Origin: Scortum barcoo
Lineage: Eukaryota > Chordata > Actinopteri > Centrarchiformes > Terapontidae
Assembly: GCA_023238725.1 (NCBI GenBank)
Contig: CM041538.1
Location: forward strand, 4,594,380-4,658,379
Length of the DNA stretch: 64,000 nucleotides
Direction: 5' to 3'
Part shown: in pieces, positions 36,480 to 47,500 of the stretch
Layout: the number at the start of each line of letters is the position of its first letter
Numbering within the stretch: the stretch's first letter is position 1
Notes under the pieces: model-generated
Told to the model about the DNA's origin: nothing
Database searches by the model: none
The model's input: the letters and a program-made list of their open reading frames with translations, nothing else
Made by a program: the position numbers and the translations under genes

Positions 36480-36485
36480 TTTATT
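36480..36485 (-). terminator. Polyadenylation signal AATAAA, fetuin copy A
   Basis: TTTATT on the plus strand, about 185 nt past the copy A stop codon. The homologous position after copy B also has AATAAA. Confidence 0.5.
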
Positions 36486-36670
36486 ATTTTTGACCAATTT
36501 CCTACTAACAGAGAAATGTTGTTAATGTTTAATGTAATGTTTTTTGTGTACTTGTGCTGATAATAAAACATCATTTTGCACCAAACACCAGTTTGTTGTC
36601 ATGAAACTTTAGTCTGTCTCTGTTTGTGAGTTTTTAAAGATCAATTCTTAAGTGAGTTTCTTGAGCCATC

Positions 36671-39600
36671 TTATGCTGCTGGTTTGAACATTGGGTCCTC
36701 AGTAAAGACTTTCTCCACCAGAGTGGATCCCACCGCTGGGGGAACACACTGGGCTGAGACTGTGGTGGGGAAGGCCTCTATGGTGGGTTCCCTCTCTCCG
36801 GGGATCTGGGGGTCAGGTTTAAGGGGCAGGGTAACTCCCACCTCAGGGCCAGCAGCAGGGACATCAGGGAAGGAAGGCAAGGTCATGGGCCGGTCCATGG
36901 CAGGCAGCACCCTCACTATACCCTCTGGGTGGTCGTGGGCTGTAGTCTCGTGCTCGTGGTGATGGTGGTGATGCTCGTGCTCGTGCAGGTGACCGTGCTT
37001 GTGCTTGTGGTCCAGAGCGAGTTCATGGTCGTGCTCGTGGGTGTGCATGCCAGGGGGGTGATTGTATTTGTGATGGTGGTTCGGAAAGTCCCCAGTGTGG
37101 TTGTGTGCTTGGGCGTGATGAGCATGCACGTGATCGTGGCCATGTCCGTGGTCATGGGAGTGGTCATGAGCGTGTCTGTGGCCGCTGCCAGCATGATGGT
37201 CGTGTGTGTGGTGATGGTCTCTGTTGTCAGTGGGCTTTTGGGCTTTGTCATGATGAATGTGGCTCTTAGTGTGGTCGTGCACATGGTCATGTGTGTGTGT
37301 TGGGTCGGCAGCATGTGCGTGGTCATGGTCACGGTGATGATCTTGTGCATGTGCTGGGTCAGCAGCGTGTGCGCGGCCGTGTTCATGGTCATGGTCGTGT
37401 CTGTGTGCCTCTGTGTTGGTGTGGCTGTGGTCAGTCTCTCCACCCAGCAGGTGCAGTTTCTTCTCTCTCTCAGCATTCTGGAGAACAGATAAAGATAGAT
37501 TAATAATCTGTGGTACATAATGATTTGTATCAAAGCTGTGAAACTACTTTTCACTACTCATTCTTGACCTTGTAAACATTAACTTGAGCAAAAAAGAACT
37601 CATGGTCCACTTAAATGAACTTTTTCTCAGCTTTCAAACACATGTTCTATTTTAAATAATTATTTTGAAATGTTGCTCAAAGTAATTCTCACTCATGTAA
37701 AATAAAGAATTCATCCATGCCTTTTCCTTTTATTACTGGAAGGCTCTCAAATAATCAGAAAAAAGGTAAATCAAAAACACTGTGTTTTATGAGTGTTACC
37801 TCAGGCTCGTAGATCTCACACTCAACAGTGGTCTCGCCATCACCAGTGGGAGAGTGGGAGTGGGATGCCCTTACAGAAGCCCTTGTGCTGGGGACAGAAA
37901 AGACAAAAGAGGAGAGAGTGAAGGAATGGTTATGCCTGTGGCTTTACTACAGTTTAATATATTAACAAACTCAAATTTAGAGTATTCCTTTGCTATAATA
38001 AATGTGTTCCATAATATTTATATTTTACACTAAAAACTGAACAGCCAGAATAAACGGTGGTCTTTAATTTACTTAATTATCTCAAACGGTTCAGTGAGAA
38101 CACAATCCGAATACAGTTAGACTTTTCAAAAACACCAACTAAAGCATGGAAGATGTTTAATTGCTGGAACAAAGTACTAATTTTACCATGTTTTAAACCT
38201 GAGAGTTAAAATAAACAGTCTGATCAACAGTTCAAACTGTTTGATCAAGATAAAATGCTCAAATGTTAAAATGTGAAGTAACAATTCATTGTGACTCACA
38301 GCGAACTCGCAGTCCATGAGGGGGCACTTATCAGCTGTCACTACCTCTGCACTATTGGGGCAGGTGGTCTCCTGGATGGCGTACTCTGCGTTGTAATGCA
38401 TCGACATGGCCATCTACACAAACACATGCACGGAAAGAAAGAGAAAACAGGAAGATATCTTTGGTTACAAATTGGTCAAGTAGCCAGTAGATGAGCTTTA
38501 TTGTTCAGAATGTTTACTTTAATTTTATTTCAATTTACTCAGAGATGGGAGGATTCAGTATGTCACATGATGTCTTTGTGTTTCGGACATGTGAAAAAAC
38601 ATACCCAGGAAGCAGCGCGGGTAACTTTGAGCAGAGCAAAACGATTTGGCAAATTGTTCTCCTTGTTGAACTTCTCCAGAGAGAGAGACACAGTCTTCTG
38701 AACCTCAGCGTTGTCCAAGGCGATTAGAGAAGGACAGTCAGGGCAGATCTCATTCACCTTTGCTGCAGGAACTGAGCAGAGAGAAGAGTTGTTTTTAAGA
38801 GGCTTACATCACAAATTGTATTGGCACTGTACACAATTTTAATCAAAGGTCTTAGAAGTTGTAATTTTATTTAAAAAATTAAACTTTTTCATACATCTTT
38901 ACAAAATAAGAGTCAATCAAATCCAACTGAACAGAGAAGATGTGGAACCCCGCTGGCAAATATATACTTACTAATATCATGAGTGTAAGACTTTTTCAGG
39001 TAATGTATTTCAAGTAAATGCATTTTTTACCTGGTCTGACAGCACAGTTGTATTTGTAGAGACGCACCACTCTGTGCACCTTATTGATGTAGATGGCGGC
39101 TTTGCACTGTCCATATACCTGCAGAGAATGAAAGAAACAAGGGAAAAATAGACTTGACTTTGTGGAGTGAGGGGTGTCACATTAATAGACAATGTAATAA
39201 ACATATTTTATAATATTTAGCATCTTTTCAAAATCCAACAATACATAATGGATTTGGATAAAAAGTATTCAACATCTCCAACATCAAAATCCCACAAAGT
39301 GTGCAAGTGTCTCCTATTTCAAATAGAATATAATAACCTTTCCTCCAATCAGGTAGTGAAGAATCTACTTAGAACAAAACACAAATTTTATGAATACAGA
39401 GAAAATGTCAGTAGAATACTCCAAAAACATCCAGTAATTCCCAAATTACAGAGATAAATACAAACACAACCACATGCAACCCTCAGATTTAAATTTCTCT
39501 TACATAGACGCAAATAAATGTACAATGTGAAATCTTTCCTTGATATACTAAATATCCCACTCTCATTTCAGACATTCTTTGGACAACTTCTGTTGATGAA

Positions 39601-41493
39601 CCATTCACCACCACTATGATAAAAGCTGCAATTCACTACATGCAAAGCAGCACGGTCCCGGAACCACACGGGTTTCTGATTTAGAATTATCAGACTATTT
39701 TGTTCAATTCTTTGATAAAGCAATGATGAAAAACTAGAAAATGACTATCTACCACAAATCCTCACACAAGCGCAGTGTCAGTATTGTAAAAAAAGGATAA
39801 AACACACTTGAAAGCTCACCCTACAGACCCTCTATACAGGTCTCCTATATTGTAACAACAAAACACTGACCAAAGGTCTCAAAAACTGGTTAAACAAGGT
39901 TACACCTGCAGTTATACATCAAGACCAAACAGGCTTGATACCAATGCAAGAACTATTCTCCAATGTCAGGTGACTACTTGATATATGATATTCAACCCAT
40001 CCAGTACAGCTACTTGAGATGATCTTATCACTAGTCTCTGAAAGGGTCTTTGACAAGACAGAGATTAAGTATTTACATAAAGTTTTAAGAAACATTTTGT
40101 AAATGCATCAAAAATTCTGTATGACAGCTGTAGATCTGCTGTTAAAACTAATAGTTTAATTCAGATTACTTCCCAAAGGATTGTTGCTTGTAGCCATTTT
40201 TGTTCGACTCAGCTACAGAAACTCTTTCTGCTGCGATCAGAACTGACATGAGAATTAGGGGCATTACAAGGGGAGATATGATCCACAAGGTTTTACTATA
40301 TGTTCATGACCTGCTCCTCTATTATTTCCAAGTAATGTGAGATTGTACAAAAGCAGATTTAGAGGTGGTTATGCCCCTGGATTTCATTAGCTTGCTTAGG
40401 ATGTGTAGACGCCTTCAAAATGACAATATTTCCAAGATTTCTGTATCTGTGTAACTTCCTGTCTGGCTCTCAAAACAATGTTTTGCTAAATTATAGAGAA
40501 ATTTGTTTCAGCTTTTGTATGGAATCAATTAATTCCTCAAATGAGTAGCTGCTTGCAGCTTGGCTTCCAAAAATGTTTCTATCTACTCCAACCCTCCGAA
40601 GAAAGATTGACACATTTTATAACTATTGAATTTTAAACCATTTGACAGGAACTTAATTTCCAGGACTTATGATATTATCCAAAATATTGATCCACCAACA
40701 AGGATTATCATATGGGAAACTTGGTAACTCAGTCTTGGTAAATTATATCTCTGTCATAAAACATGGTTTAATTAAATTCAAGGTACTTTATAAAGTACAT
40801 TACCCAAATGACAAACTATCCTAAATATATCCATGTATTAACCCCATGTACCATGCAGTAAGAAAAAGAAAAAAGACAGCTATAGTAGTCATTATGTATT
40901 CTTAGAGCACGTTCGTACCGGTGTGTTATGGGTGGGACGAGCCTCACAAGTCTTCCAGTCCTTCTTGCTGAGAACGCTGCAGTTGGTCTCAACAACATCC
41001 AGAGTCAGGTAGAAAACCAAGCCGGTCTTTCCCTGTGACACACATACACATCAAGCAATTATTGATCAATCAACACTGTCATTAACATCATAATCATCAT
41101 CGTTTCTTTTCATTTCATTGTGTCATGACAACTTTCCAAATTGGAGAATAAGGCAACGATTCAGATGTCTAGCACTGGACAAGAAAATGGAAGGAAAGGA
41201 ACAGCCTCCTTGGCCTAATCTCTAGAGAAACACTGCTGCATCAAGAATATCAAATGAATGTGCTCAGTGTGACTCACATGTTTGGTCACGTGGACGTTGG
41301 ACAGGCGGTGCAGGCTGAAGATGTAGCCCTCCTGCCGGTCCTGGTTGATCTTGGTGAGGGCCAGTCCTGCAGCGCCTATCGCAGAGGCATCTTCACACGA
41401 CCCCTGCTCCATGGCAACCTGCTCCACCGGTGCACTGTGGACGTGCACACACACCAGCGCCAACAGCAGGGACAACAGCACACAGTGTTTCAT
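36671..41493 (-). CDS. Histidine-rich fetuin (AHSG/HRG type), copy A, frameshifted in exon 6
   Basis: Exons: 41493-41278, 41032-40919, 39118-39031, 38771-38605, 38413-38300, 37887-37800, 37477-36671, all with GT-AG junctions. A 20-residue signal peptide (MKHCVLLSLLLALVCVHVHS) precedes cystatin domain 1 (LTKINQDRQEGYIFSLHRL; FYLTLDVVETNCSVLSKKDW; VYGQCK), cystatin domain 2 (CPDCP; SLEKFNKENN; HKGFC), and a last exon for a 268-residue His/Asp-rich tail ending EDPMFKPAA. Such plasma proteins bind divalent metals, heme or mineral (family knowledge). ETNCSVLS-type wording recalls HRG, while the tail and layout also fit fish fetuin-A, so no symbol is given. Against copy B, exon 6 has one extra base (88 versus 87 nt). 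The frame then hits TGA at 37842-37840, giving about 248 residues without the tail. It could be a pseudogene, a truncated allele or a sequence error. Confidence 0.85.
39225..40830 (+). mobile_element. Degenerate L1-type LINE inside copy A intron 2
   Basis: Broken plus-strand pieces recall fish L1 ORF2 in order: NNLSSNQVVKNLLRTKHKFYE (about 39325-39400), LNKVTPAVIHQDQTGLIP (about 39890), SLVSERVFDKTEIKYLHKVL (about 40035) and IRGITRGDMIHKVLLYVHDLLLY (about 40250-40320), where the catalytic box is ruined (VHDL). Many stops and shifts. It lies in the intron between exons 3 and 2 of copy A. Copy B's equivalent intron (47615-47752) is only about 140 bp, so the insertion is specific to copy A. Confidence 0.75.
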
Positions 41494-41572
41494 GGTGAAG
41501 GCCTGGAAGGACTCTGCCTGTCTCTCACACACCGGTTGGTAGGAGAGATGCCCAGAGAGGTATAGGGTGACC

Positions 41573-41595
41573 TTTTATATCCTGCTACTGTTTAC
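41573..41595 (-). promoter_or_regulatory. Copy A promoter: TATA box and FOXA-like motif
   Basis: On the gene strand GGATATAAAAGG lies about 80 nt before the ATG, suiting a start site about 50 nt upstream of translation. Just upstream is GTAAACA (41589-41595), a forkhead/FOXA core typical of liver promoters. Identical in copy B. Confidence 0.7.
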
Positions 41596-41611
41596 TGTAA
41601 GCACACCCACT

Positions 41612-42719
41612 GTCTCACACACACTCACAGAAAAACAGTGCCCCTCTTGTCACCCCAGGTAAACATAACCATTGACCCCCACAGTCTCCTTCAAAACACG
41701 AGCCAACCAATCAATTACTGTACAGACTTGCATAATGGAGCTTATCAGTCAGGAGATAATCAGCTCTGCTGTCATATTTTCTTCTCTGAGGTCAGTATAG
41801 AGTCAGTGGACTGCTTGTCCCTTGATCCACTCTTTGATCTCTGAATCTGGATGATGTAAAATGATTAAACAATGTATTTAGAAGTCCATTCAAACTGCTC
41901 ATTCTACAATCAGCTAACTGTACCAGCTGACCACAGGAGTACTGGGTCACCACTGTAATCTTTAAGTGCACCTCTGGCATGATTATATCACAGTAAAGCA
42001 GAAGGCAATGTAGCTCTGGTGACCTCAGACTTTGCATTGAGTGGGTGAATGGTGTGATTTTATAGGGAAATTTTAAGATTTTAAATCAAAATACCCAAAG
42101 TAACTAGATACTTTATGAGAAAAATAAGACGCTTAAGTTGAACGATCACAGTCCTTGTAGTTGCCACATGATATCTCAGTATCTCAGTAGGTGTATCAAA
42201 TATTCATTGTTTTAGGGTTGTGTATAATCAAAATTTAAAATCAAAATACCCAAAGTAACTAGACACTTGACTGAGAAAAATAAGAAGACTAAGCTGACCT
42301 TTAACCACACTTTATTCATACTTTGTAGCGTGTGCACCTTAACTGAAAAGTGATGCCACTGAATGTTAACCAATGTGGGCAGAGTGCCAACAATTAGTTT
42401 TGCAAATGAGTTGTTGAGGACATCCCTTTTGTTCTTTAGACGGTTTATAGGAGGCTCTAGGGATAAAATGGAGCTGATGCAAGTAGTACATTACATTTGA
42501 GCACATTCCTGAACTGTGAACCAAAGTTTTACCAGCATCAACACTCTTGTCACTCTTGTTGTAGGTGCATGCACTGCAGCGACCTTTGTCATAACAAGAT
42601 AAACAATCCATTGTAGGATATGAGTGCTCCCCAGACACAATATAAAACAATCAGGTAATAAAGAGAAGACTTAATACAAGCACAAAGTTAAAAGAGTATA
42701 TTAAAATGTACAAATTTTA
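41612..42719. other. Upstream flank of copy A, part of the duplicated unit
   Basis: Pieces of this flank recur upstream of copy B: 41650-41860 matches 48970-49200 (shared GACTTGCATAATGGAGCTTA) and 42500-42640 matches 49290-49420 (shared GACCTTTGTCATAACAA). It also has an internal direct repeat of about 70 bp at 42068-42140 and 42229-42303 (AATCAAAATACCCAAAGTAA). No gene is supported. Confidence 0.65.
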
Positions 42720-43575
42720 TACCAAACAGAACAAATAAAGCTAAATAAAAAAAAACAGGTGGTCACATGACGGACTTGTGTTATGTAAATAAATAAAACC
42801 ATTTGTCAGGTAAAAAGCAAGTCTGAAAAAATGTGTCTTAAGACAGGATTTAAAAGTGGAAACATTGTCCGCCTTTTGAATACTACCTGGAGGACTGTTT
42901 CAAAGCTGAGTTGCCAGTACAGCAAATGCTCGATCACCCTTTGACCTTAGCCTGGACTCTGGAACAGCTAGCAGGCCTAACACAGCAGATCTGAGAGGCC
43001 TTTTTTGCCAGAAAGTAGTTAAAAGTTCACTGATGTGATCTCTGGCACCTTGTAAGTCATGAGTAAGATTTAAAAATGGATTCTAAGAAAAACTGGTGAT
43101 CAATGCAGGGATGCTGAAACTGGGCTGTGTGAGAAGAGTGTTTGGTCTTAAGTTAAGATACATCTTGGGCACTGAGGCAGGGAAACTAGGCATTTCAATA
43201 ATCATGGCATGAGGAAATGAAAGCATGAATATGTTTTGTCTGTATTTCTATAAGATAACTTTGCTCTGATCTTTGAAAAATGTCTGAGTTGGTAGAAGCA
43301 TGATTGTACCAGTTTTTGTGTACTGTCCAAAGCTCAGGTCACTGTCAATGATAACACCCAGTGCCCTTTAGGGAGAAGAGGGCTGAGCAGTGGTTGGACA
43401 CGTGATTATGGAGGTGCTCCAGGCCAATGATAAGCACCTGATTTGTCAGAGTTCAGGTGCAAAATGTTTTGTGACAGCCAGTCTCTCACATCAGCTATGC
43501 AGCTCTGCAGTATGGACAGGTTTTTGCATCCAAAGGGGTTAATGGAAATATATTCATTGTTGTCACAGTTAAATG
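42720..43575 (-). repeat. Interspersed repeat between the two fetuin copies
   Basis: The wording (GTCTTAAGACAGGATTTAAAAG, TGGAGGACTGTTTCAAAGCTGAG, GGAACAGCTAGCAGGCC, TTTCAATAATCATGGCATGAGG) follows a LINE-associated repeat that I recognise as widespread in teleosts. It is degenerate and non-coding. It fills the spacer between duplicated units, and no match is seen downstream of copy A or upstream of copy B. Confidence 0.5.
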
Positions 43576-44284
43576 AGAGTTTATGGGGTCATATCCTGCC
43601 TTTTGGTTTAAACCGTAACAACTGTTACACCACCAAAACAAATGACTCAGTTGTTATTAGTCTCATTTACATGACTTATCGCCGATTGATCCATATAACT
43701 CTTATATTTTCCAAGATTTGGATGCTCTTAAAAAAATCTGCGTCATTGTTTCTCTAAGTGCTGTTTGTAGTTCTTCATGTTCTGAATCAGTTTATGCTTC
43801 AGCACTGTGTCCTCTGTTCTCTTGTAGCCCACAGACTCAACAGAGGCCAAAGAAAAAAAGGTTATGGACATACGGAATATACAGATATTATCTGGGAAAA
43901 AGTGTTAAAATGCATATTTTAATGCATGTTATTTTGGTGTATTTCAGTCCTTAGTCAGCAGGTTAATAAAACAACAACTTCTCCAATGATCATGTGTAGT
44001 TTCAAAAATCCATCCGCTGCTCATCACATAAACACAAGATTTTTTTTATGGTTTGTTTGGTGACAGTGACAGTAGTGAGATCAGTGACTTGAAGAACAGG
44101 GAGATAGCAGTCCAGCATAAATGCAGTGAATGAACATGAAATGGATTACCTTGATCTTGATCTATGAAAAAATGACTGACTGGGTTCTTGTGGTATAATT
44201 TATTATTTTGTGCAGGAAGCACAGGTACATACAAGTGTTGTTGTCCCTGAGGATTGCAAAAGGCAGTTAACCAGTTTAGTGTTT

Positions 44285-44290
44285 TTTATT
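44285..44290 (-). terminator. Polyadenylation signal AATAAA, fetuin copy B
   Basis: TTTATT on the plus strand, about 240 nt past the copy B stop, in sequence homologous to the copy A signal. A second TTTATT occurs near 44200. Confidence 0.5.
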
Positions 44291-44526
44291 ACTTTTGAAC
44301 AATTTCCTACCAGCAGGGAAGTATTGTATCGTGAAATGTAGTGTTTCCTGCGTACTTGGACTTTATTAGATGGTTGAGGTGAGGAGAGACAGAACAGGTT
44401 ACATGATACGTTCTGATAATAAACCACCATTTTGCATTTTTTAGTGTCTTGATCATGTTTCAGTCTGTTTCCTTTTGTGAGTTTTTTAAGATCCATTCAG
44501 TTCTTAAGTGACTTCCCTGAGCCATC

Positions 44527-47500
44527 TTATGCTGCTGGTTTGAACATTGGGTCCTCAGTAAAGACTTTCTCCACCAGAGTGGATCCCACCGCTGGGGGAA
44601 CACACTGGGCTGAGACTGTGGTGGGGAAGGCCTCTATGGTGGGTTCCCTCTCTCCGGGGATCTGGGGGTCAGGTTTAAGGGGCAGGGTAACTCCCACCTC
44701 AGGGCCAGCAGCAGGGACATCAGGGAAGGAAGGCAAGGTCATGGGCCGGTCCATGGCAGGCAGCACCCTCACTATACCCTCTGGGTGGTCGTGGGCTGTA
44801 GTCTCGTGCTCGTGCTCGTGGTGATGGTGGTGATGCTCGTGCTCGTGCAGGTGACCGTGCTTGTGGTCGTGGTCCAGAGCGAGTTCATGGTCGTGCTGAT
44901 TGTATTCGTGGGTGTACATGCCAGGGGGGTGATTGTATTCATGATGGTGGTGGGCCGTGTCCCCACTGTGTTGTGTGCCCCACTGTGGTTGTGTGCTTGG
45001 GCGTGATGAGCATGCACGTGTCGTGGCATCGTGGCCATGTCCGTGGTCATGGGAGTGGTCATGAGCGTGTCTGTGGCCGCTGCCAGCATGATGGTCGTGT
45101 GTGTGGTGGTGGTCTCTGTCGTTAGCTTGCGTTTGTGTTTTTCCGTGATGAGTGTGGCTCTTAGTGTGGTCATGCACATGGTCGTGTGAGTGTGTATGGT
45201 CAGTAGCATGTGCTTGGTCATGGTCACGGCTATCATCATGCATGTGTGGGTGTGTGTTGTTGTGGCTGTGGTCAGTCTCTTCGCCCAGGAGGTGCAGTGC
45301 CTTCTTCTGTCTCTCAGCAGCCTGCGGAAAACATAAAGTTAGATTAATGAAAACATTTTTTGTAAATTGTTAGGATTTAAGTTGTTAACCTCTTCTACAT
45401 ATAGAGTGGTTATAAACCATAAAGACACAACATTAACTACAGAAGAAAAATCCAGAATTATTTTCAAGTAAAGTATTTTAAAGGCATTCTTTCTATATGA
45501 TAATGTTTTTATCAACAAAATATTCATCAACTTACAACACAAGAAAAACCTGTCTGATCAAGTTTTTGCCCCATTGGATGTTTTAGTACAGTATCAATAT
45601 GGTGACTTTTGTGTACAGACTTAACTAGTGAAAAATCTGAATTATTCTTGTCTAAGTGAAAAACCCTTGATGACATTCAGGTGAAGTCAAACTTTTATGA
45701 GCAAATTATGTCTTTCATAGTGAATGAAATGAATGAATGTTGATTGTTAAAATGACATATTATCTGTCAAATCTGTATGTGAAACTACTTTTCAGTATTC
45801 ATTCTTGACCTTGCAAGTTTCATTTCAAGTCAAATCTTCTCTTTTATAACCTCTTCTCTTTTATAAGTCTCAAGTATATAGCTCAGAATAACATTTAATT
45901 GTTGCTCTAACTGAGCTCTTACAAACTGAATTATCTCATTTAAAATAAATAATTCATGTGTGCCATTCCCTTTTATAACAGGAGGACTCTCAGAAGCCCA
46001 GAAAAAATATAAATCCAAAATAGTATATCAGCACTGTGTGTTTTATCATGGCTCTGTGAGTGTTACCTCAGGCTCATAGATCTCGCACTTGACACTGGTC
46101 TCTGCATCACCAGTGGGAGAGTAGAAGAGGGATACCTTGCAGAAGCCCTTGTGCTGGAGAAAGACAAGACAAAAGAAAAAGAGAGTGAAGTAATGATTAT
46201 GCCTGTGGCTTTACTATAGTTTAATATTCAATCAAACTGAAGTACTCCTTTGCTATAATAAATGTGCTCAATGCCAGTTCTTTCTAACAGTTAAGGATTA
46301 CCATGTCTATAATCACGTAAGTCTATTTGATCAAGATGAAATGCTCAAATGTTAAGATGTGAAGTAACAATTCATTGACTCACAGCGAACTCGCAGTCCA
46401 TGAGGGGGCACTTATCAGCTGTCACTACCTCTGCACTATTGGGGCAGGTGGTCTCCTGGATGGTGTACTCTGCGTTGTAATACATCGACATGGCCATCTG
46501 CACAAACACATGCACGGAAAGAAAGAGAAAACAGGAATAGGCATAACAACATGAGATCTTTTGTTCCAAATTGATCAAGTAGCCAGTAGATGAGCTTTAT
46601 TGTTCCGAATATTTACAATTTACCCAGAGATGGGAGGATTCAGTATGTCACTTGATGTCTTGGTGTTTTGAACATGTAATAAAAAAAAACATACCCCGGC
46701 AGAAGCGCGGGTAACTTTGAGCAGAGCAAATCGATTGCGCAAATTGCTCTCCTTGTTGAACTTCTCCAGAGAGAGAGACACAGCCTTCTGAACCTCAGCG
46801 TTGTCAAAGGCGATAAGAGAAGGACAGTCAGGGCAGATCTCATTCACCTTCACTGCAGGAACTGAGCAGAGAGTTGAGAGAAGAGTTGTTTTTAAGAGGC
46901 TTACACCACAAATTGTACTGGCACTGTAGACAATTTTTATTTTAATTTTAATAAAAAAATTTAATTTTTCATACATCTTTACAAAATAAGAGTCAATTAA
47001 GTCCAACTGAACAGAGAAGATGTGGAACCCCGTTGGCAGAATTATTCAGATTCAGATTCAGATTCCTTTATTAGTCCCACAGCGGGGAAATTTACAGGCG
47101 CAACAGCAGCGAAAACACACAGTGGAAAATAGACAGTAAGAAATGTAAGACATAAAATAAAATAAAATAATCCAAGATAAGTAATTATAACTACAACTGT
47201 AAGTAAACCTGTACATAGTACAGAGGGAGTGTGCCTGAGAATATACATATAAGAAATATATAGTATCTCAGGGAGTGCAAAACAGTGAAATAGTGAAATG
47301 AATAGTGAACAGAAGTGTAGTGTCATTGCACAGAGTCCAGTTATAAGTCAGTTTTTTTTTTTTGTTGTTTATTTGTTTATTGACTATTTATCTGCAGACG
47401 GGCATCATTGTCAAATATATGCTCACTAATATCGTGACTGTAAGACTTTTTCAGGTTGTATTTCAAGTGAATTTAAAAGAAAATCTTGAATGCTTGTATT

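Noticed and set aside
36929..37492. 187-codon plus-strand frame full of Val and Met, and the similar one opposite copy B
   Set aside because: It is the antisense reading of the histidine/aspartate codon repeat of the fetuin tail.
36916..37554. 212-codon minus-strand frame rich in Thr (TTTMTM)
   Set aside because: It is the shifted frame of the same His-rich last exon; splice sites and homology to copy B support the other frame.
40816..40998. 60-codon minus frame as a separate small gene
   Set aside because: Part of it is exon 2 of fetuin copy A read through its donor or in another frame.
41254..41565. Identical 103-codon plus-strand frames at 41254-41565 and 48557-48868
   Set aside because: Antisense shadows of fetuin exon 1. 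Their identity reflects the identical duplicated DNA, not a conserved gene.
44772..45239. 155-codon Thr/Met-rich minus frame beside copy B
   Set aside because: Shifted-frame reading of the His-rich repeat; the spliced frame gives the conserved C-terminus.
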